A DNA stretch of 64,000 bases, from assembly GCF_000018685.1 (NCBI RefSeq), contig NC_010001.1, positions 1,752,001 to 1,816,000 of the forward strand, in the 5' to 3' direction. The first letter of the stretch is position 1. Each line of letters starts with the position of its first letter. A program made the translations under genes and the position numbers. Shown piece by piece: positions 42,648 through 51,954 of this stretch. This DNA comes from Lachnoclostridium phytofermentans ISDg. GTDB lineage: Bacteria; Bacillota; Clostridia; Lachnospirales; Lachnospiraceae. Below the pieces are notes generated by a model, which was given only the letters and a program-made list of their open reading frames with translations, searched no databases and was not told the DNA's origin.

Positions 42648-43652
42648 ATGGCAACCTTATTAGATATTGCAAACCTGGCTGGGGTGTCAAAGTCTACCGT
42701 ATCAAGGGCGTTACGAGAAGACCCAACACTTGATATTGGGGGAGAAACAAGGAAAAAGATATTTGAAATAGCAGAGAAGTTAGACTATAAGGTAAAAAAA
42801 GAAAAGTTACTGACAGAAAGGCCAGTGTTTGTAATTGTTCATAAAGACACCCACTTTATCAATCAGATAGATAACGCATATTATTTTTCTGCACGTACCG
42901 GTATTGAAGAAATCTGTTATCAGAAAAACATACAATTTTCTTTTATACCGATTGGATTTTTAGAATCATTTACAAAGCCTGTGGATGGCGCATTACTTTT
43001 AGGAAATTTTACAAAAAAGCAAGTTGATTTTATATGTGATCGGTTAAAAACAGATAATATTGTATGTTTGTCTAAAATGAATTACTATCCGGATAAGATA
43101 GACTGGATTACCTATAATATTAGTGATTGTGTTACCATGGCAATGAAGCATTTGTACGATTTGGGCCATAGAGAAGTTGCCTATTTTGGTGGATACGATG
43201 AAGAAGATACAACAGAATCCTATAGTAAGCTATACTATTTTAAAAAATTTATTAATGAGCATAGTGATGTTAAGTGCTTGGGAATTATGGAAGGAGAACA
43301 TGGTTCAGAAAGTGGATTTCAGATGATGCAATCGTGGTTCGGGCAAGAGAAACCGATACCTCCTGCAATTTTTGTATCAAATGATCCAATTGCGATTGGA
43401 ATTAGCCATGTTTTAAATGAACGAGGAATTACAATTCCTTCTACGACTTCAATGATTTCAATCAATGGAGACAGCCCGGGAAAGATTGCGTATCCGCCTC
43501 TTACAACCATTGATATTCACACATATGAAATGGGAAAAGAAGCAATAATAAGTTTAGAGGATCGATTGTTGTTTAAACGTAATTTTACTAAAAAAATAGA
43601 GGTACAGGCAACACTAATTTGCAGAAGTAGTGTAGCGGTGAAAATAAAATAA
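42648..43652 (+). CDS. LacI-family transcriptional regulator
   Basis: A 334-residue repressor. The HTH and hinge are at the N-terminus (TLLDIANLAGVSKSTVSRAL), followed by a periplasmic-binding-like sensor domain with DGALLLGNF, HLYDLGHREVAYFGG and PAIFVSNDPIAIG. It probably controls the phosphatase/GDPD genes and perhaps the phn operon. GTGGGTGTG precedes the ATG and translation is coupled to the upstream gene. Confidence 0.93.
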   Translation: MATLLDIANLAGVSKSTVSRALREDPTLDIGGETRKKIFEIAEKLDYKVKKEKLLTERPVFVIVHKDTHFINQIDNAYYFSARTGIEEICYQKNIQFSFIPIGFLESFTKPVDGALLLGNFTKKQVDFICDRLKTDNIVCLSKMNYYPDKIDWITYNISDCVTMAMKHLYDLGHREVAYFGGYDEEDTTESYSKLYYFKKFINEHSDVKCLGIMEGEHGSESGFQMMQSWFGQEKPIPPAIFVSNDPIAIGISHVLNERGITIPSTTSMISINGDSPGKIAYPPLTTIDIHTYEMGKEAIISLEDRLLFKRNFTKKIEVQATLICRSSVAVKIK

Positions 43653-43658
43653 ATATTT

Positions 43659-43803
43659 TTTAAAGATCAATAATTTTAACTTTGATTGTTTGTCCTTTGA
43701 AATCAATGATTTTGACTTTGGTTGTTTGTTCTTTAAAATCAATGATTTTGACTTTAGTTATTTGTCCTTGAGATCAATGGCTTTCGATTTTAGTTGTTTG
43801 CCT
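43659..43803 (+). repeat. Four imperfect 36-bp tandem repeats
   Basis: Units begin near 43659, 43696, 43732 and 43768, each like TTTRAAATCAATGATTTTGA followed by CTTTRGTTGTTTGTCC. Each contains the near-palindrome AAATCAATGATTT. They fill the gap between the lacI stop and the next promoter. There are no spacers, so it is not a CRISPR array. Confidence 0.75.
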
Positions 43804-43902
43804 TTGATAAATTGAATGAATAATTCTCCTATCCTATTGGAATTGCATCATAATAGAGGTATACTTATAGAAACAATATTTTATTTCCTGAGGAGGATAT
43901 GA

Positions 43903-45531
43903 ATGAAAGCAAAGAAATATGGGATAATTTTCAGCCTTTTAGTCTTTATCATATTAAGTGTATATTCAGTAAAAGTACATGCTGCTGAAGATGCAATTCC
44001 CTCTATTCAAATCAAAGTTATTCTAAATAAAGATGGTTCTGCTATCATTACAGAAGTTTGGGAAGTGAAAGGGGTATCCAGTGGTACCGAATATTATAAA
44101 GCACTCAATAACATGGAGGGTAGGAAAGTACATTCCTTTTCGGTACGTGAATCCGGAAGACTTTATACCGCTTTGGATAAGTGGAATACAAAACTTTCAA
44201 GAGAAGAAAAAAAGGGTACTAGTGGTATTTTAAAAAAGTCAGATGGGTATGAGTTGTGCTGGGGAATTGGAGACTATGGTGATCATACTTATTCTTTGCA
44301 ATATACGATAGATAACTTAGTACAAAATTATGGTGAATATGCAGGTTTTTATCATCAGTTTATTTCAAAACTTTCTAGTGCCCCAAAAGCCATAGCGATA
44401 TCAATTCAAATGGAAGATGAGGCCTTTAATCAAGAGAATGCCCGTATTTGGAGGTATGGATTTGATGGGAAGGTAGCAATTCAAAGTAATGGAAGCCTAA
44501 CAGTAATTTCAAATAAGGCATTAGCTGGTAAAGATTATGTCAATGTTCTATGTCGCTTTGATCAAAGACTCTTTCCAAACGCTGCTGTCGCTAAAATTTC
44601 TTTTGAGGAGCTACAAAACACTGCCAATGATAAGGATATAAATCCATTGATAGTGGTTTTGATTATTTTTGGGTTTATTGGTGGAGGTATTGGCTTAATC
44701 GGATTTTTTTATTCAAGATTTAAGCTTTCTGATAATACCGTAGTTCGGTTACCAAGCACTAAAAAAATAAATATCAATTACTCCATTCCTTTTGGTGGGA
44801 ATATTCCTGCAATTTATGCTGCCCTTAAATTACTTCGACAAGGAATTTCCTATAATCAGCTTATGGGAGCCTATCTAATTCTTTGGCAAGAAGCGAATTA
44901 CATTAGTATTGATAAACGAACAAAAAAATCTAAAATGGAAGAATCTATCCTATTTAAATCAGAACATATTTCAGCAACTACAATCGAGCTATTATTATTT
45001 GATTTATTAATGGAAGAAGTTGATCACGATAATATACTTTGGTCTTCTGATATTATTAAAAATGCAACTAACATTTCTCAAAAACTAAAACTATGGGAAA
45101 AAGAAGTTAATAACGAGGGCATAAAAGAATTAAGTCGGTTAGGTGTGGTAGAAGAGAATAAGGGTACAATACGATTTACTAGCCAAGGCTTTGATAAAAC
45201 TATCATGATACTAGGCTTAAAAAAATATTTATCAGAATTAACTAATCAAAGTGAGGAAGTTAACAACGAATTGTGGGGAGACTATCTAGTAATTGCAGCG
45301 ATGTTTAACATGGGTGAAAAAGTACTAAAAGCCTTTGAGAACATTGATAAGTCCTATTACAATGGCTTTGTAAATCATTATGGCTGTAACGCTTACAGTA
45401 TGTTCTACTTTATGAGTATGACGAGCCACATCAGTAATAGTACTGTGATGAATGCGGGGGGTACAGGTGGTTCCACATTTTCCAGTGGTGGAGGTGGCTT
45501 CTCCGGCGGCGGAGGAGGCGGTAGTCGCTAA
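43903..45531 (+). CDS. DUF2207-family membrane protein with Gly-rich tail
   Basis: A 542-residue protein. A signal peptide (to about residue 27, VHAAE) is followed by an extracellular beta-rich DUF2207 domain (about 30-230). One membrane segment (about 248-268, LIVVLIIFGFIGGGIGLIGFF) and a cytoplasmic region come next. The Gly/Ser tail (SSGGGGFSGGGGGG) is typical of DUF2207 proteins. GAGGAGG precedes the ATG. Function unknown; no operon partner. Confidence 0.88.
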   Translation: MKAKKYGIIFSLLVFIILSVYSVKVHAAEDAIPSIQIKVILNKDGSAIITEVWEVKGVSSGTEYYKALNNMEGRKVHSFSVRESGRLYTALDKWNTKLSREEKKGTSGILKKSDGYELCWGIGDYGDHTYSLQYTIDNLVQNYGEYAGFYHQFISKLSSAPKAIAISIQMEDEAFNQENARIWRYGFDGKVAIQSNGSLTVISNKALAGKDYVNVLCRFDQRLFPNAAVAKISFEELQNTANDKDINPLIVVLIIFGFIGGGIGLIGFFYSRFKLSDNTVVRLPSTKKININYSIPFGGNIPAIYAALKLLRQGISYNQLMGAYLILWQEANYISIDKRTKKSKMEESILFKSEHISATTIELLLFDLLMEEVDHDNILWSSDIIKNATNISQKLKLWEKEVNNEGIKELSRLGVVEENKGTIRFTSQGFDKTIMILGLKKYLSELTNQSEEVNNELWGDYLVIAAMFNMGEKVLKAFENIDKSYYNGFVNHYGCNAYSMFYFMSMTSHISNSTVMNAGGTGGSTFSSGGGGFSGGGGGGSR

Positions 45532-45621
45532 CGTTATTCACAATTTGTTATACGCGTAATTTTTATAAGTCTGGACATTTTTATAAGTTTGAACATTTTA
45601 ATAGCTTGAACATAAATATAT

Positions 45622-45649
45622 AAAGCCGCAGTTAAAGTACTGCGGCTTT
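45622..45649. terminator. Bidirectional terminator
   Basis: AAAGCCGCAGT and ACTGCGGCTTT form an 11-bp stem with A and T runs on both sides. It separates the convergent DUF2207 and hemerythrin-like genes. Confidence 0.85.
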
Positions 45650-45743
45650 ATATATTTTAATTGTTTTATGGAGAAGTCCATGTAAAAAATACTTGCTTAT
45701 TTTTTAATATATATTACGTTCACTGACTTAGTAAAGAATTTCG

Positions 45744-46364
45744 CTACCTACATTTTAATGTAAACTGGTTTAAGTCATAGATAGCTAATGACTTTTCTAT
45801 TTGAGTTACATGTTCAAGGACATTTTGAAAACCATTTTCACCAAATTTTTGTTCTTCAATATCTTCAAATTTCTCACCTAATGCACGGAAGGTATCTGGC
45901 GGTGTTAATTGATGAAAAGCTGGGAAAATTACCGTATCTTCACGAGCAGAATGAGGCTCATACATTTGTATAAATTCTGACATTAGTTGTAAAAGACGTT
46001 TCTGATATATTTTTATTCTTTTTAACTCAGATCCTAAAATAGTTAAAATTTCATCTGTTGCACACTTTGCTGCTTCATGCTGTGTTAAAAGTATTTGTAT
46101 GAGTTGTTTGTATTTCTCATGTTGAGATAGTATCGGGAAAACATAATCTTGTTCTAATACTTGGTGATATTCAATTATAAATCGTTTTACAATAATGGTT
46201 GATTCACGGATACAAGAATAGATAGGTTCCGGAGTATAGATATCACTTACAGTCATTCGGTCAATAATGTCTTTATATATTAAAAGTATACGATGTAACA
46301 AACCATGTTCCCTCATTAAATCTTCAACTGGTGAGATCTGAACCTGCTGATTCGTTTTGTCCAT
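45744..46364 (-). CDS. Hemerythrin-like (HHE domain) protein
   Basis: A 206-residue all-helical protein. Candidate di-iron His/Glu ligands occur in LMREHGLLHRIL, IIEYHQVLEQDYVF, LLTQHEAAK and MYEPHSAREDTVIFPAFHQL, the order expected of HHE proteins. The ATG at 46364 is chosen because GGAG lies 6 bases upstream; a TTG four codons earlier overlaps that site. Roles in oxygen or nitric-oxide handling are known for relatives. Confidence 0.88.
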   Translation of the reverse strand: MDKTNQQVQISPVEDLMREHGLLHRILLIYKDIIDRMTVSDIYTPEPIYSCIRESTIIVKRFIIEYHQVLEQDYVFPILSQHEKYKQLIQILLTQHEAAKCATDEILTILGSELKRIKIYQKRLLQLMSEFIQMYEPHSAREDTVIFPAFHQLTPPDTFRALGEKFEDIEEQKFGENGFQNVLEHVTQIEKSLAIYDLNQFTLKCR

Positions 46365-46452
46365 TTTTTGCTCCAAAACATCACTCGCCTTTTTTGTGTA
46401 TAAATTATAATATGTAAGTAGATGGATTTCGTGAAAGTAACGTAATATTCAT

Positions 46453-47430
46453 TTATTCTAGAATCAGCTTTTCGAGCATACCGGAGTAATGGTTCATATT
46501 AGATTCCTTGCAACCATCAAAATTACATAAGAAAAGCACAAGTAAATTTCGGTCGCTTATTCGTACGATTTTTGTACTATAACCTGGAGCATCGCCGCCA
46601 TGGCAAGCATAATTCCCGTTGATAAACCAACCCATAGCGTAACCAGATAATACTGGTCTAAATGACTCTTTTAAAAGCTCATTACATAATATTTTTTCTG
46701 TATATAAGGCCTCATCCCATTTGCATAGGTCAGCCGCAGTGGAATAAATTCCCCCAGCTCCTGCAAAAGAGGTAGTTATTGTTGTTAAGTTCTCTTCCCA
46801 TTTAGAAATGCGAGGAGATTTATATCCTATGGCAAGATTTGTGTCTGTCGGGTTAACAGGAAGCATCGAGGTTCGTTTCATGTTAAGAGGTGTGAATATG
46901 TTTTGATTCATATAATCTACGAGGCTTTGACCTGATACTCTTTCAATTAATTTACCCAAGACTATGTAATTTGAATTGCAATATTCAAACCTTTTTTTAG
47001 GCGGCTGATAATCTGAAAGAGTTTTAATAAATTCATAGGAATCCTCACTGGTTGTAATAGCGGTCTCGTGCCATTCCGGTTTACACCAATATTCCGGCAT
47101 TCCAGAAATCATGTTTAGCAGATCTCTTATTATTAAACCTTTACCATTTATAAAATCAGGTAAATACTTAATTGTGTTATCGTCAATAGATAATAAGCCT
47201 TTTTGTTCTAGTTGTAGTACACAGACAGCAGTGAATTGTTTTGTTATCGAACCAATATTGAAAATCGTATCTTCATTTGCATTCTTCTTTGAATTGAAAT
47301 CGGAATATCCAAAACCTTGTTGAAATATAATTTTATTTCTGTCTTTAACTAGTATGTAACCATTGAAGTCTTGAAACAGTGGATTTTCATCATATAATTT
47401 GTTTATTTTATATGATAGCTCTTTGTTCAT
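46453..47430 (-). CDS. Serine hydrolase, class C beta-lactamase/penicillin-binding family
   Basis: A 325-residue protein with the SxxK motif in NIGSITKQFTAV, the YxN motif in YCNSNYIVLGKL and the HGG-type motif in YACHGGDAPGYS. No signal peptide is seen, which is unusual for a cell-wall enzyme and points to an esterase or peptidase acting inside. ATG 47430 follows AAGGAGG by 7 bases. Convergent or upstream partners are not obvious; the MerR gene lies just upstream on the same strand. Confidence 0.9.
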   Translation of the reverse strand: MNKELSYKINKLYDENPLFQDFNGYILVKDRNKIIFQQGFGYSDFNSKKNANEDTIFNIGSITKQFTAVCVLQLEQKGLLSIDDNTIKYLPDFINGKGLIIRDLLNMISGMPEYWCKPEWHETAITTSEDSYEFIKTLSDYQPPKKRFEYCNSNYIVLGKLIERVSGQSLVDYMNQNIFTPLNMKRTSMLPVNPTDTNLAIGYKSPRISKWEENLTTITTSFAGAGGIYSTAADLCKWDEALYTEKILCNELLKESFRPVLSGYAMGWFINGNYACHGGDAPGYSTKIVRISDRNLLVLFLCNFDGCKESNMNHYSGMLEKLILE

Positions 47431-47556
47431 ATTAAATCCTCCTTGCAAGTTTTTATTTTATTCTAAACCTTGCCCCAAGGATAAAGTCAATATATTTATT
47501 ACAATTAATTTCCAAATAATTTACTTCAAATCAAAAAATAAGTTGTGGGTAATTCA

Positions 47557-48042
47557 CTACAGCCATAAAATCTGTGTAAGAGATTCTTCTAGTTTTGCAT
47601 TTTCCAAGCAGGTTACTCTAGATAAAAGAATAGCCCTTTCCTGTTCTGTAAGCTTGTCTTGAATTAGCGTTCCTTGTTTCAAGGAGGATATCATATCTTC
47701 AATTAGCTCCATATTATATTCTAAAGAATCTACCATACTTTGGAGTTGTGTATGCTTTTTACGAAATATAGTTGCTATTTCATTATTACTGATGTCCCCA
47801 TTGACAAACAGGGATATTTCACTCAAGGAAAAGCCAACTCTTTTTAGATTTAAAATTACTTCCAGACGACTTATCTGATTCGGACTATAATATCGGTAAC
47901 CGCTTTCACCATCAATACTGGAGGGCTTCAGCAAACCAATTCGGTCGTATATACGTAATGTTTTTGTTGATATATCGAACATAGCGGCTACTTCCCCAAT
48001 TTTAAAGCTCATTTCTGTAAAATTAACTGATTTCATATCCAT
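47557..48042 (-). CDS. MerR-family regulator
   Basis: A 161-residue regulator with the MerR winged helix (FKIGEVAAMFDISTKTLRIYDRIGLLKPSSID) and RYYSPNQISRLEVILNLKRVGFSL, followed by a coiled-coil dimerisation helix and a short C-terminal part. There is no large effector domain, so it is a short MerR type. AAGGAG precedes the ATG with 7-base spacing. It may control the downstream serine hydrolase. Confidence 0.9.
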   Translation of the reverse strand: MDMKSVNFTEMSFKIGEVAAMFDISTKTLRIYDRIGLLKPSSIDGESGYRYYSPNQISRLEVILNLKRVGFSLSEISLFVNGDISNNEIATIFRKKHTQLQSMVDSLEYNMELIEDMISSLKQGTLIQDKLTEQERAILLSRVTCLENAKLEESLTQILWL

Positions 48043-48583
48043 CTTAATACTCCTTATGAAAATGATAAATTTAATAAGCTAAGATGCTTTATTAATATAT
48101 TGGTATTATTTATTTATACATGGCGTAACCTCATGAAAATAATTCCATTGCATATTAATAAGCCGTTTCTAAATAGTAATATATTAACTTCATGAGTTCG
48201 TTGTTTTAATGTGTATAATATTAATTTGCATTAATTATACCATACTTTACCAATATCAACAGTTAAACATAATTTTAAAGGTGTGGAGTAGAAGATTAAA
48301 TATACAAAAGAGACTTTCGATATTTAGAATGCAATTTCAAGATAAATTCATAGTCGATGATTTATATTTAGGTTATTACCTATAGTTAATACTGGATATC
48401 GTATTTCAGGGATTTGTCTACAAAGATTATAAGTGGAATTTTATGATACCTGGAAATATGAATGCATCGCAAGATGATTATACTTTGCTAAACACATACG
48501 CTATAGAAAAATACAACATGGAAGCAGTAAACAAAAAGCGATACCGATTTTGAAGAATCGGTATCGCTTATCATAATAACTTT
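48043..48583. other. Intergenic region with a possible gene remnant
   Basis: AT-rich. A plus-strand frame at 48386-48553 reads IVFQGFVYKDYKWNFMIPGN and then a Lys-rich end, with no start codon context. It may be the 3' remnant of a lost gene whose end overlaps the terminator at 48536. Nothing else is recognised. Confidence 0.3.
48536..48569. terminator. 14-bp perfect hairpin, terminator of the serine operon
   Basis: AAGCGATACCGATT pairs exactly with AATCGGTATCGCTT around a 6-base loop. It lies just after the stop of sdaAA on the minus strand and is flanked by A- and T-rich DNA. Confidence 0.8.
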
Positions 48584-49462
48584 TTACTTTGATTTAAAAA
48601 TCTCACAGGTCTTCCTGCATGCAGCGTCCGTAGCCGCGCAGCCACCAAGTGCAGTTTCTCTTAATTCAAATGGAATCGAACGCCCCACAGCCATCATGGT
48701 GTCCACCATCTGGTCAAATGGAATGAACTGTACTATTCCTGATAATGCCATTTCTGCACATACCAGTGCATTGGCAGCACCTATAACATTACGGTTCTGA
48801 CAGGGATATTCCACCAGACCGGCTACCGGATCGCAGACAAGCCCTAAGAGATTTGATAATGCAACAGTAGCTGCATCCAAGCACTGCCGCGGTGTTCCGC
48901 CCATGATTTCTGCTGCCGCTGCCGCTGCCATTGCAGAAGCTGCACCGACTTCAGCCTGACAGCCAGCCTGTGCTCCAGCTACGGTAGCGTTCCTCATAAT
49001 CAGATAACCAACCGCACTTGCCGTAAAAAGACCATCTATGATCTGATTGTCATCCAGGGAAAACTCTTCTTCTAGAGCAAGTAGAAGTCCAGGTAGCACC
49101 CCGGAGCTTCCTGCCGTAGGCGCCGCCACAATAAGTCCCATCGAAGCATTCACTTCTAAAACGGCTAGTGAATAGGTAATCGCCTTGGACAGCATGCTTC
49201 CGCAAATGGATTTTCCTGATCTCCTTCTGTCTCGTACCTTTGCAGATTCTCCCCCGATTAGTCCGCCAACGGAAATCACAGGTTCATCCAGTGGTTTGTG
49301 GCAGGCTTCTTTCATAATCCGGTAAGCTTCCTTCATACGGCCAATGGTCTCTTCTGGACTGGAACCGAACTCGCTGGCTTCACGTTCCCGCATCACATCT
49401 GAAATCCGATAGTGGTTTTCCTCACATAATTTCAGCAATTCATTTCCTGATATAAAATCCAT
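48584..49462 (-). CDS. sdaAA: L-serine dehydratase, iron-sulfur-dependent, alpha subunit
   Basis: A 292-residue alpha subunit that carries the 4Fe-4S cluster for deamination of serine to pyruvate and ammonia. Conserved blocks are GGLIGGESAKVRDRR, AAPTAGSSGVLPG, AGCQAEVGAASAMAAAA, GLVCDPVAGLVEYPCQNRN and the Cys-containing end GGCAATDAACRKTC. It lies 9 bases after sdaAB. AGGAGGCTT precedes the start. Confidence 0.96.
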   Translation of the reverse strand: MDFISGNELLKLCEENHYRISDVMREREASEFGSSPEETIGRMKEAYRIMKEACHKPLDEPVISVGGLIGGESAKVRDRRRSGKSICGSMLSKAITYSLAVLEVNASMGLIVAAPTAGSSGVLPGLLLALEEEFSLDDNQIIDGLFTASAVGYLIMRNATVAGAQAGCQAEVGAASAMAAAAAAEIMGGTPRQCLDAATVALSNLLGLVCDPVAGLVEYPCQNRNVIGAANALVCAEMALSGIVQFIPFDQMVDTMMAVGRSIPFELRETALGGCAATDAACRKTCEIFKSK

Positions 49463-49471
49463 AAAAGCCTC

Positions 49472-50140
49472 CTAAACCTGAATAAGCATAACATCTTCTA
49501 CTTTTGGATGTTCCCTAAGCTTTTCCAATAATTCTCGTGGGATTTCCTCATCAGATTCCACCACAGAGTAAGCAGTAGCACCTTTCCGTTCCCGGAACAA
49601 ACGCATGAAAGCGATATTTACATTGCGCTCACTTAAACTGGTAGCGATATATGCCACCATTCCGGGATAGTCATGGTGCCGTATAACCAATGTGGAATAT
49701 TCTCCGGTAAAGTCTACATCAATGCCGTTGATTCTGACAATTTTAATTTTACCGCCACCCAATGAGACGCCTCGGACCGACATGGTTTCAGCCTTTTCTC
49801 CAGATATATGAATATCTACTGTGTTTGGATGCACTTCTGTTTCTTTTTCATCCGCACGGAAGGTATACTTCAGTCCACATTCATCCGCTAGCTGGAAGGA
49901 ATTCTTAATTCTCAGATCATAAGTCTCAAATCCCATGATTCCAGCAAGAAGCGCACGGTCAGTTCCATGGCCTTTGTAGGTCTTTGCAAAAGAACCATAC
50001 AAAACAAACTCAACTTTGCTGATCGGCCCATTGAACATTTTTTTAACTAGAAGAGCAATCGCCACAGCACCCGCGGTATGTGAGCTGGATGGCCCTACCA
50101 TATTGGGGCCGATTACATCAAAAATACTGATAGACGGCAT
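49472..50140 (-). CDS. sdaAB: L-serine dehydratase, iron-sulfur-dependent, beta subunit
   Basis: A 222-residue beta subunit. The N-terminal part has the VIGPNMVGPSSSHTAGA motif, and a C-terminal ACT domain follows (about 150-222, VIRHHDYPGMVAYIATSLSE). Split alpha and beta subunits are typical of Firmicutes. It follows the transporter gene on the minus strand, forming a serine uptake-deamination operon. Confidence 0.96.
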   Translation of the reverse strand: MPSISIFDVIGPNMVGPSSSHTAGAVAIALLVKKMFNGPISKVEFVLYGSFAKTYKGHGTDRALLAGIMGFETYDLRIKNSFQLADECGLKYTFRADEKETEVHPNTVDIHISGEKAETMSVRGVSLGGGKIKIVRINGIDVDFTGEYSTLVIRHHDYPGMVAYIATSLSERNVNIAFMRLFRERKGATAYSVVESDEEIPRELLEKLREHPKVEDVMLIQV

Positions 50141-50167
50141 AAACAGTAGTCCCCCTTTCGCAGTCAG

Positions 50168-51382
50168 TTAACTTTTTTTATCTTTTTTAATATATTTATG
50201 GTAGAACATATCGACCAGTGCGCTAATCGCATTATCTCCGGATACGTTACATGCAGTACCGAAGCTATCCTGAGCAATATACATTGCCTGAAGAAGACTG
50301 GCAATATCTGAAGCTAAAGGTATTCCTACAATCGGGAAGAATGGAGTCGCTGTGAAGATGGAACCACCTGGAGCTCCTGGAGACGCAACCAGGGCTATTC
50401 CTAGTACACAGATAAATGGGAACAGGGTAAGGAAGCCATGAGGCATGCCGTAAATGAGCAGGGTTGCGGTCACACAGCAGGTAATGGTAATCATAGAACC
50501 AGCCATATGAATATTTGCACATAGAGGAACTACGAAATTACGAATTTCTTCTGAAATACCATTGCTTTCTGCACATTTGATATTAACCGGAATCGTAGCA
50601 GCAGAAGACTGGGTACCGATCGCAGTTAGGTAACCAGGTATCTGGTTCTTCATCATGGTAATCGGATTTCGTTTTGTCATTAAGCCTGCAAAGGTAAAGG
50701 CCACAATCAGATAGATCAAATGAAGAAGTATAACAATCACGAATACCTTCCAAAGCACGGACATAATCGCAAAGGTAGTTCCTTGATAAGTCATCTTAGC
50801 AAAAGTTCCACAGATATACAAAGGAAGAATCGGAATAATCACACGGCCAAGTACCTTTGTAATAATCTTAGAAAAATCTTTGATCACATTGTAAAGAGTA
50901 TCTCCAATCTCTTTGCCACGCATGGCGCTGATGCATACTCCCAGTACAAAGGCCAGAACAACAGCGGATGTCGTTTCAAGTAGCGGTGTGATCGTCAGGG
51001 AGAAATATCCGTCGATGACCTTGTCACATGCTGAAGCAACTTTCGCAACAACCCCTTCATTCACAAAAGATGGGAAAAACTTACTGGAAACAGCATAAGA
51101 TGCGCTTCCCGCCAGCAGCGTAGAGGCATAAGAAATCGCTGCGGTAAACGCTAGCAACTTTCCGGCTCCTTGAGATAAGTCTGCAATTCCCATAGTAACA
51201 AAAGCCACTATCATAAGTGGGATGATAAACATTAAAAACTCTTTAAACAAATCCGATGCTGTAATCAATATTGAAGTTACAAAACTAGGGCAGTACATTC
51301 CGACTAAAATACCAATGGTAATAGCAATAATTAGCCTTGGTACTAGACCCAACCCCTTCTTACTCTTTTTACCTTCCACCAT
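50168..51382 (-). CDS. Dicarboxylate/amino acid:cation symporter, probable serine transporter
   Basis: A 404-residue DAACS (SLC1-like) symporter with eight membrane segments and two re-entrant loops. The substrate-site region reads TAIGTQSSAATIPVNIKCAE, then VPLCANIHMAGS and SPGAPGG. It is the first gene of the operon with sdaAB and sdaAA, so serine (or threonine) is the likely substrate. GAAAGGGAGG precedes the ATG. Confidence 0.92.
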   Translation of the reverse strand: MVEGKKSKKGLGLVPRLIIAITIGILVGMYCPSFVTSILITASDLFKEFLMFIIPLMIVAFVTMGIADLSQGAGKLLAFTAAISYASTLLAGSASYAVSSKFFPSFVNEGVVAKVASACDKVIDGYFSLTITPLLETTSAVVLAFVLGVCISAMRGKEIGDTLYNVIKDFSKIITKVLGRVIIPILPLYICGTFAKMTYQGTTFAIMSVLWKVFVIVILLHLIYLIVAFTFAGLMTKRNPITMMKNQIPGYLTAIGTQSSAATIPVNIKCAESNGISEEIRNFVVPLCANIHMAGSMITITCCVTATLLIYGMPHGFLTLFPFICVLGIALVASPGAPGGSIFTATPFFPIVGIPLASDIASLLQAMYIAQDSFGTACNVSGDNAISALVDMFYHKYIKKDKKS

Positions 51383-51563
51383 ATCAATACCTCCCTTTCA
51401 ATAAAAAAAATTTCATTATCTTTACCAATTGGCTGTAATTTATTTTATCATAAACACAACCAAATAGCAATATAATTTCTAATAATTCGACAAAAAAACA
51501 CAGATTATTTAGTTAAAATGCACAAATAAACTGGAAAATTTTACGGATGATACCTGGAAACCC

Positions 51564-51593
51564 TTGACAAAAGGAAGATTCAAATGTTATAAT
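51564..51593 (+). promoter_or_regulatory. Near-consensus sigma-A promoter
   Basis: TTGACA at 51564 and TATAAT at 51588, separated by 18 bases. Both boxes match the consensus exactly. The transcript would start near 51600 and have about 550 bases of leader before the CD3324 gene. Confidence 0.8.
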
Positions 51594-51619
51594 CCAAAAA
51601 AAAAGAAGGATGTGTTTTG

Positions 51620-51655
51620 ATGTCGGCTTTATCTGTTAATATGGTTTTCAACTGA
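51620..51655 (+). CDS. Putative 11-residue leader peptide
   Basis: ATG with AAGGA 8 bases upstream encodes MSALSVNMVFN and a TGA stop. The stop overlaps the first arm of a 9-bp hairpin (TTTTCAACT at 51645, AGTTGAAAA at 51660). Short ORF, overlapping hairpin and downstream terminators form the layout of ribosome-controlled attenuators. The length is too short for statistical support. Confidence 0.5.
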   Translation: MSALSVNMVFN

Positions 51656-51757
51656 ATATAGTTGAAAAGGTGCATTCATGATGGGGATACCTCCTTTCTT
51701 TGTATTGCCCTTTTATAAACATACCTAACAGATTGCTTTATTCCTTTCATCATTATT

Positions 51758-51788
51758 GCGGGACAGGTGTGACTTGTCTCGCTTTTTT
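51758..51788 (+). terminator. Leader terminator 1
   Basis: GCGGGACA pairs with TTGTCTCGC (one wobble) and is followed by a T-run. It lies about 100 bases after the leader peptide, in the position of an attenuator. Confidence 0.75.
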
Positions 51789-51842
51789 ATTCATGACATG
51801 GGAAACTTCGCGAAGCGTGCTTTCTCTTGTTTTGATTTCTTA

Positions 51843-51905
51843 TACCCGCAAGGAGCATTCTGCACTTTTACAGGTGTGGTATGTTTTTTTGCGGGTATTT
51901 TGCTT
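51843..51905 (+). terminator. Leader terminator 2
   Basis: TACCCGCAA at 51843 pairs exactly with TTGCGGGTA at 51889, followed by TTTTGCTTTC. The long loop contains TGCACTTTTACAGGTGTG, which can form an inner stem. Confidence 0.7.
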
Positions 51906-51954
51906 TCGGAATGTAAGTTAACATTCTGAGGATAAATTAACTTAAATAGAGGAT

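Noticed and set aside
43659..43803. CRISPR array
   Set aside because: Units are contiguous 36-bp tandem repeats without unique spacers, and no cas genes are nearby.
51600..51930. Known metabolite riboswitch (c-di-GMP, preQ1, T-box, lysine)
   Set aside because: None of the conserved core sequences of these classes could be found; the short ORF plus terminators fits translational attenuation better.
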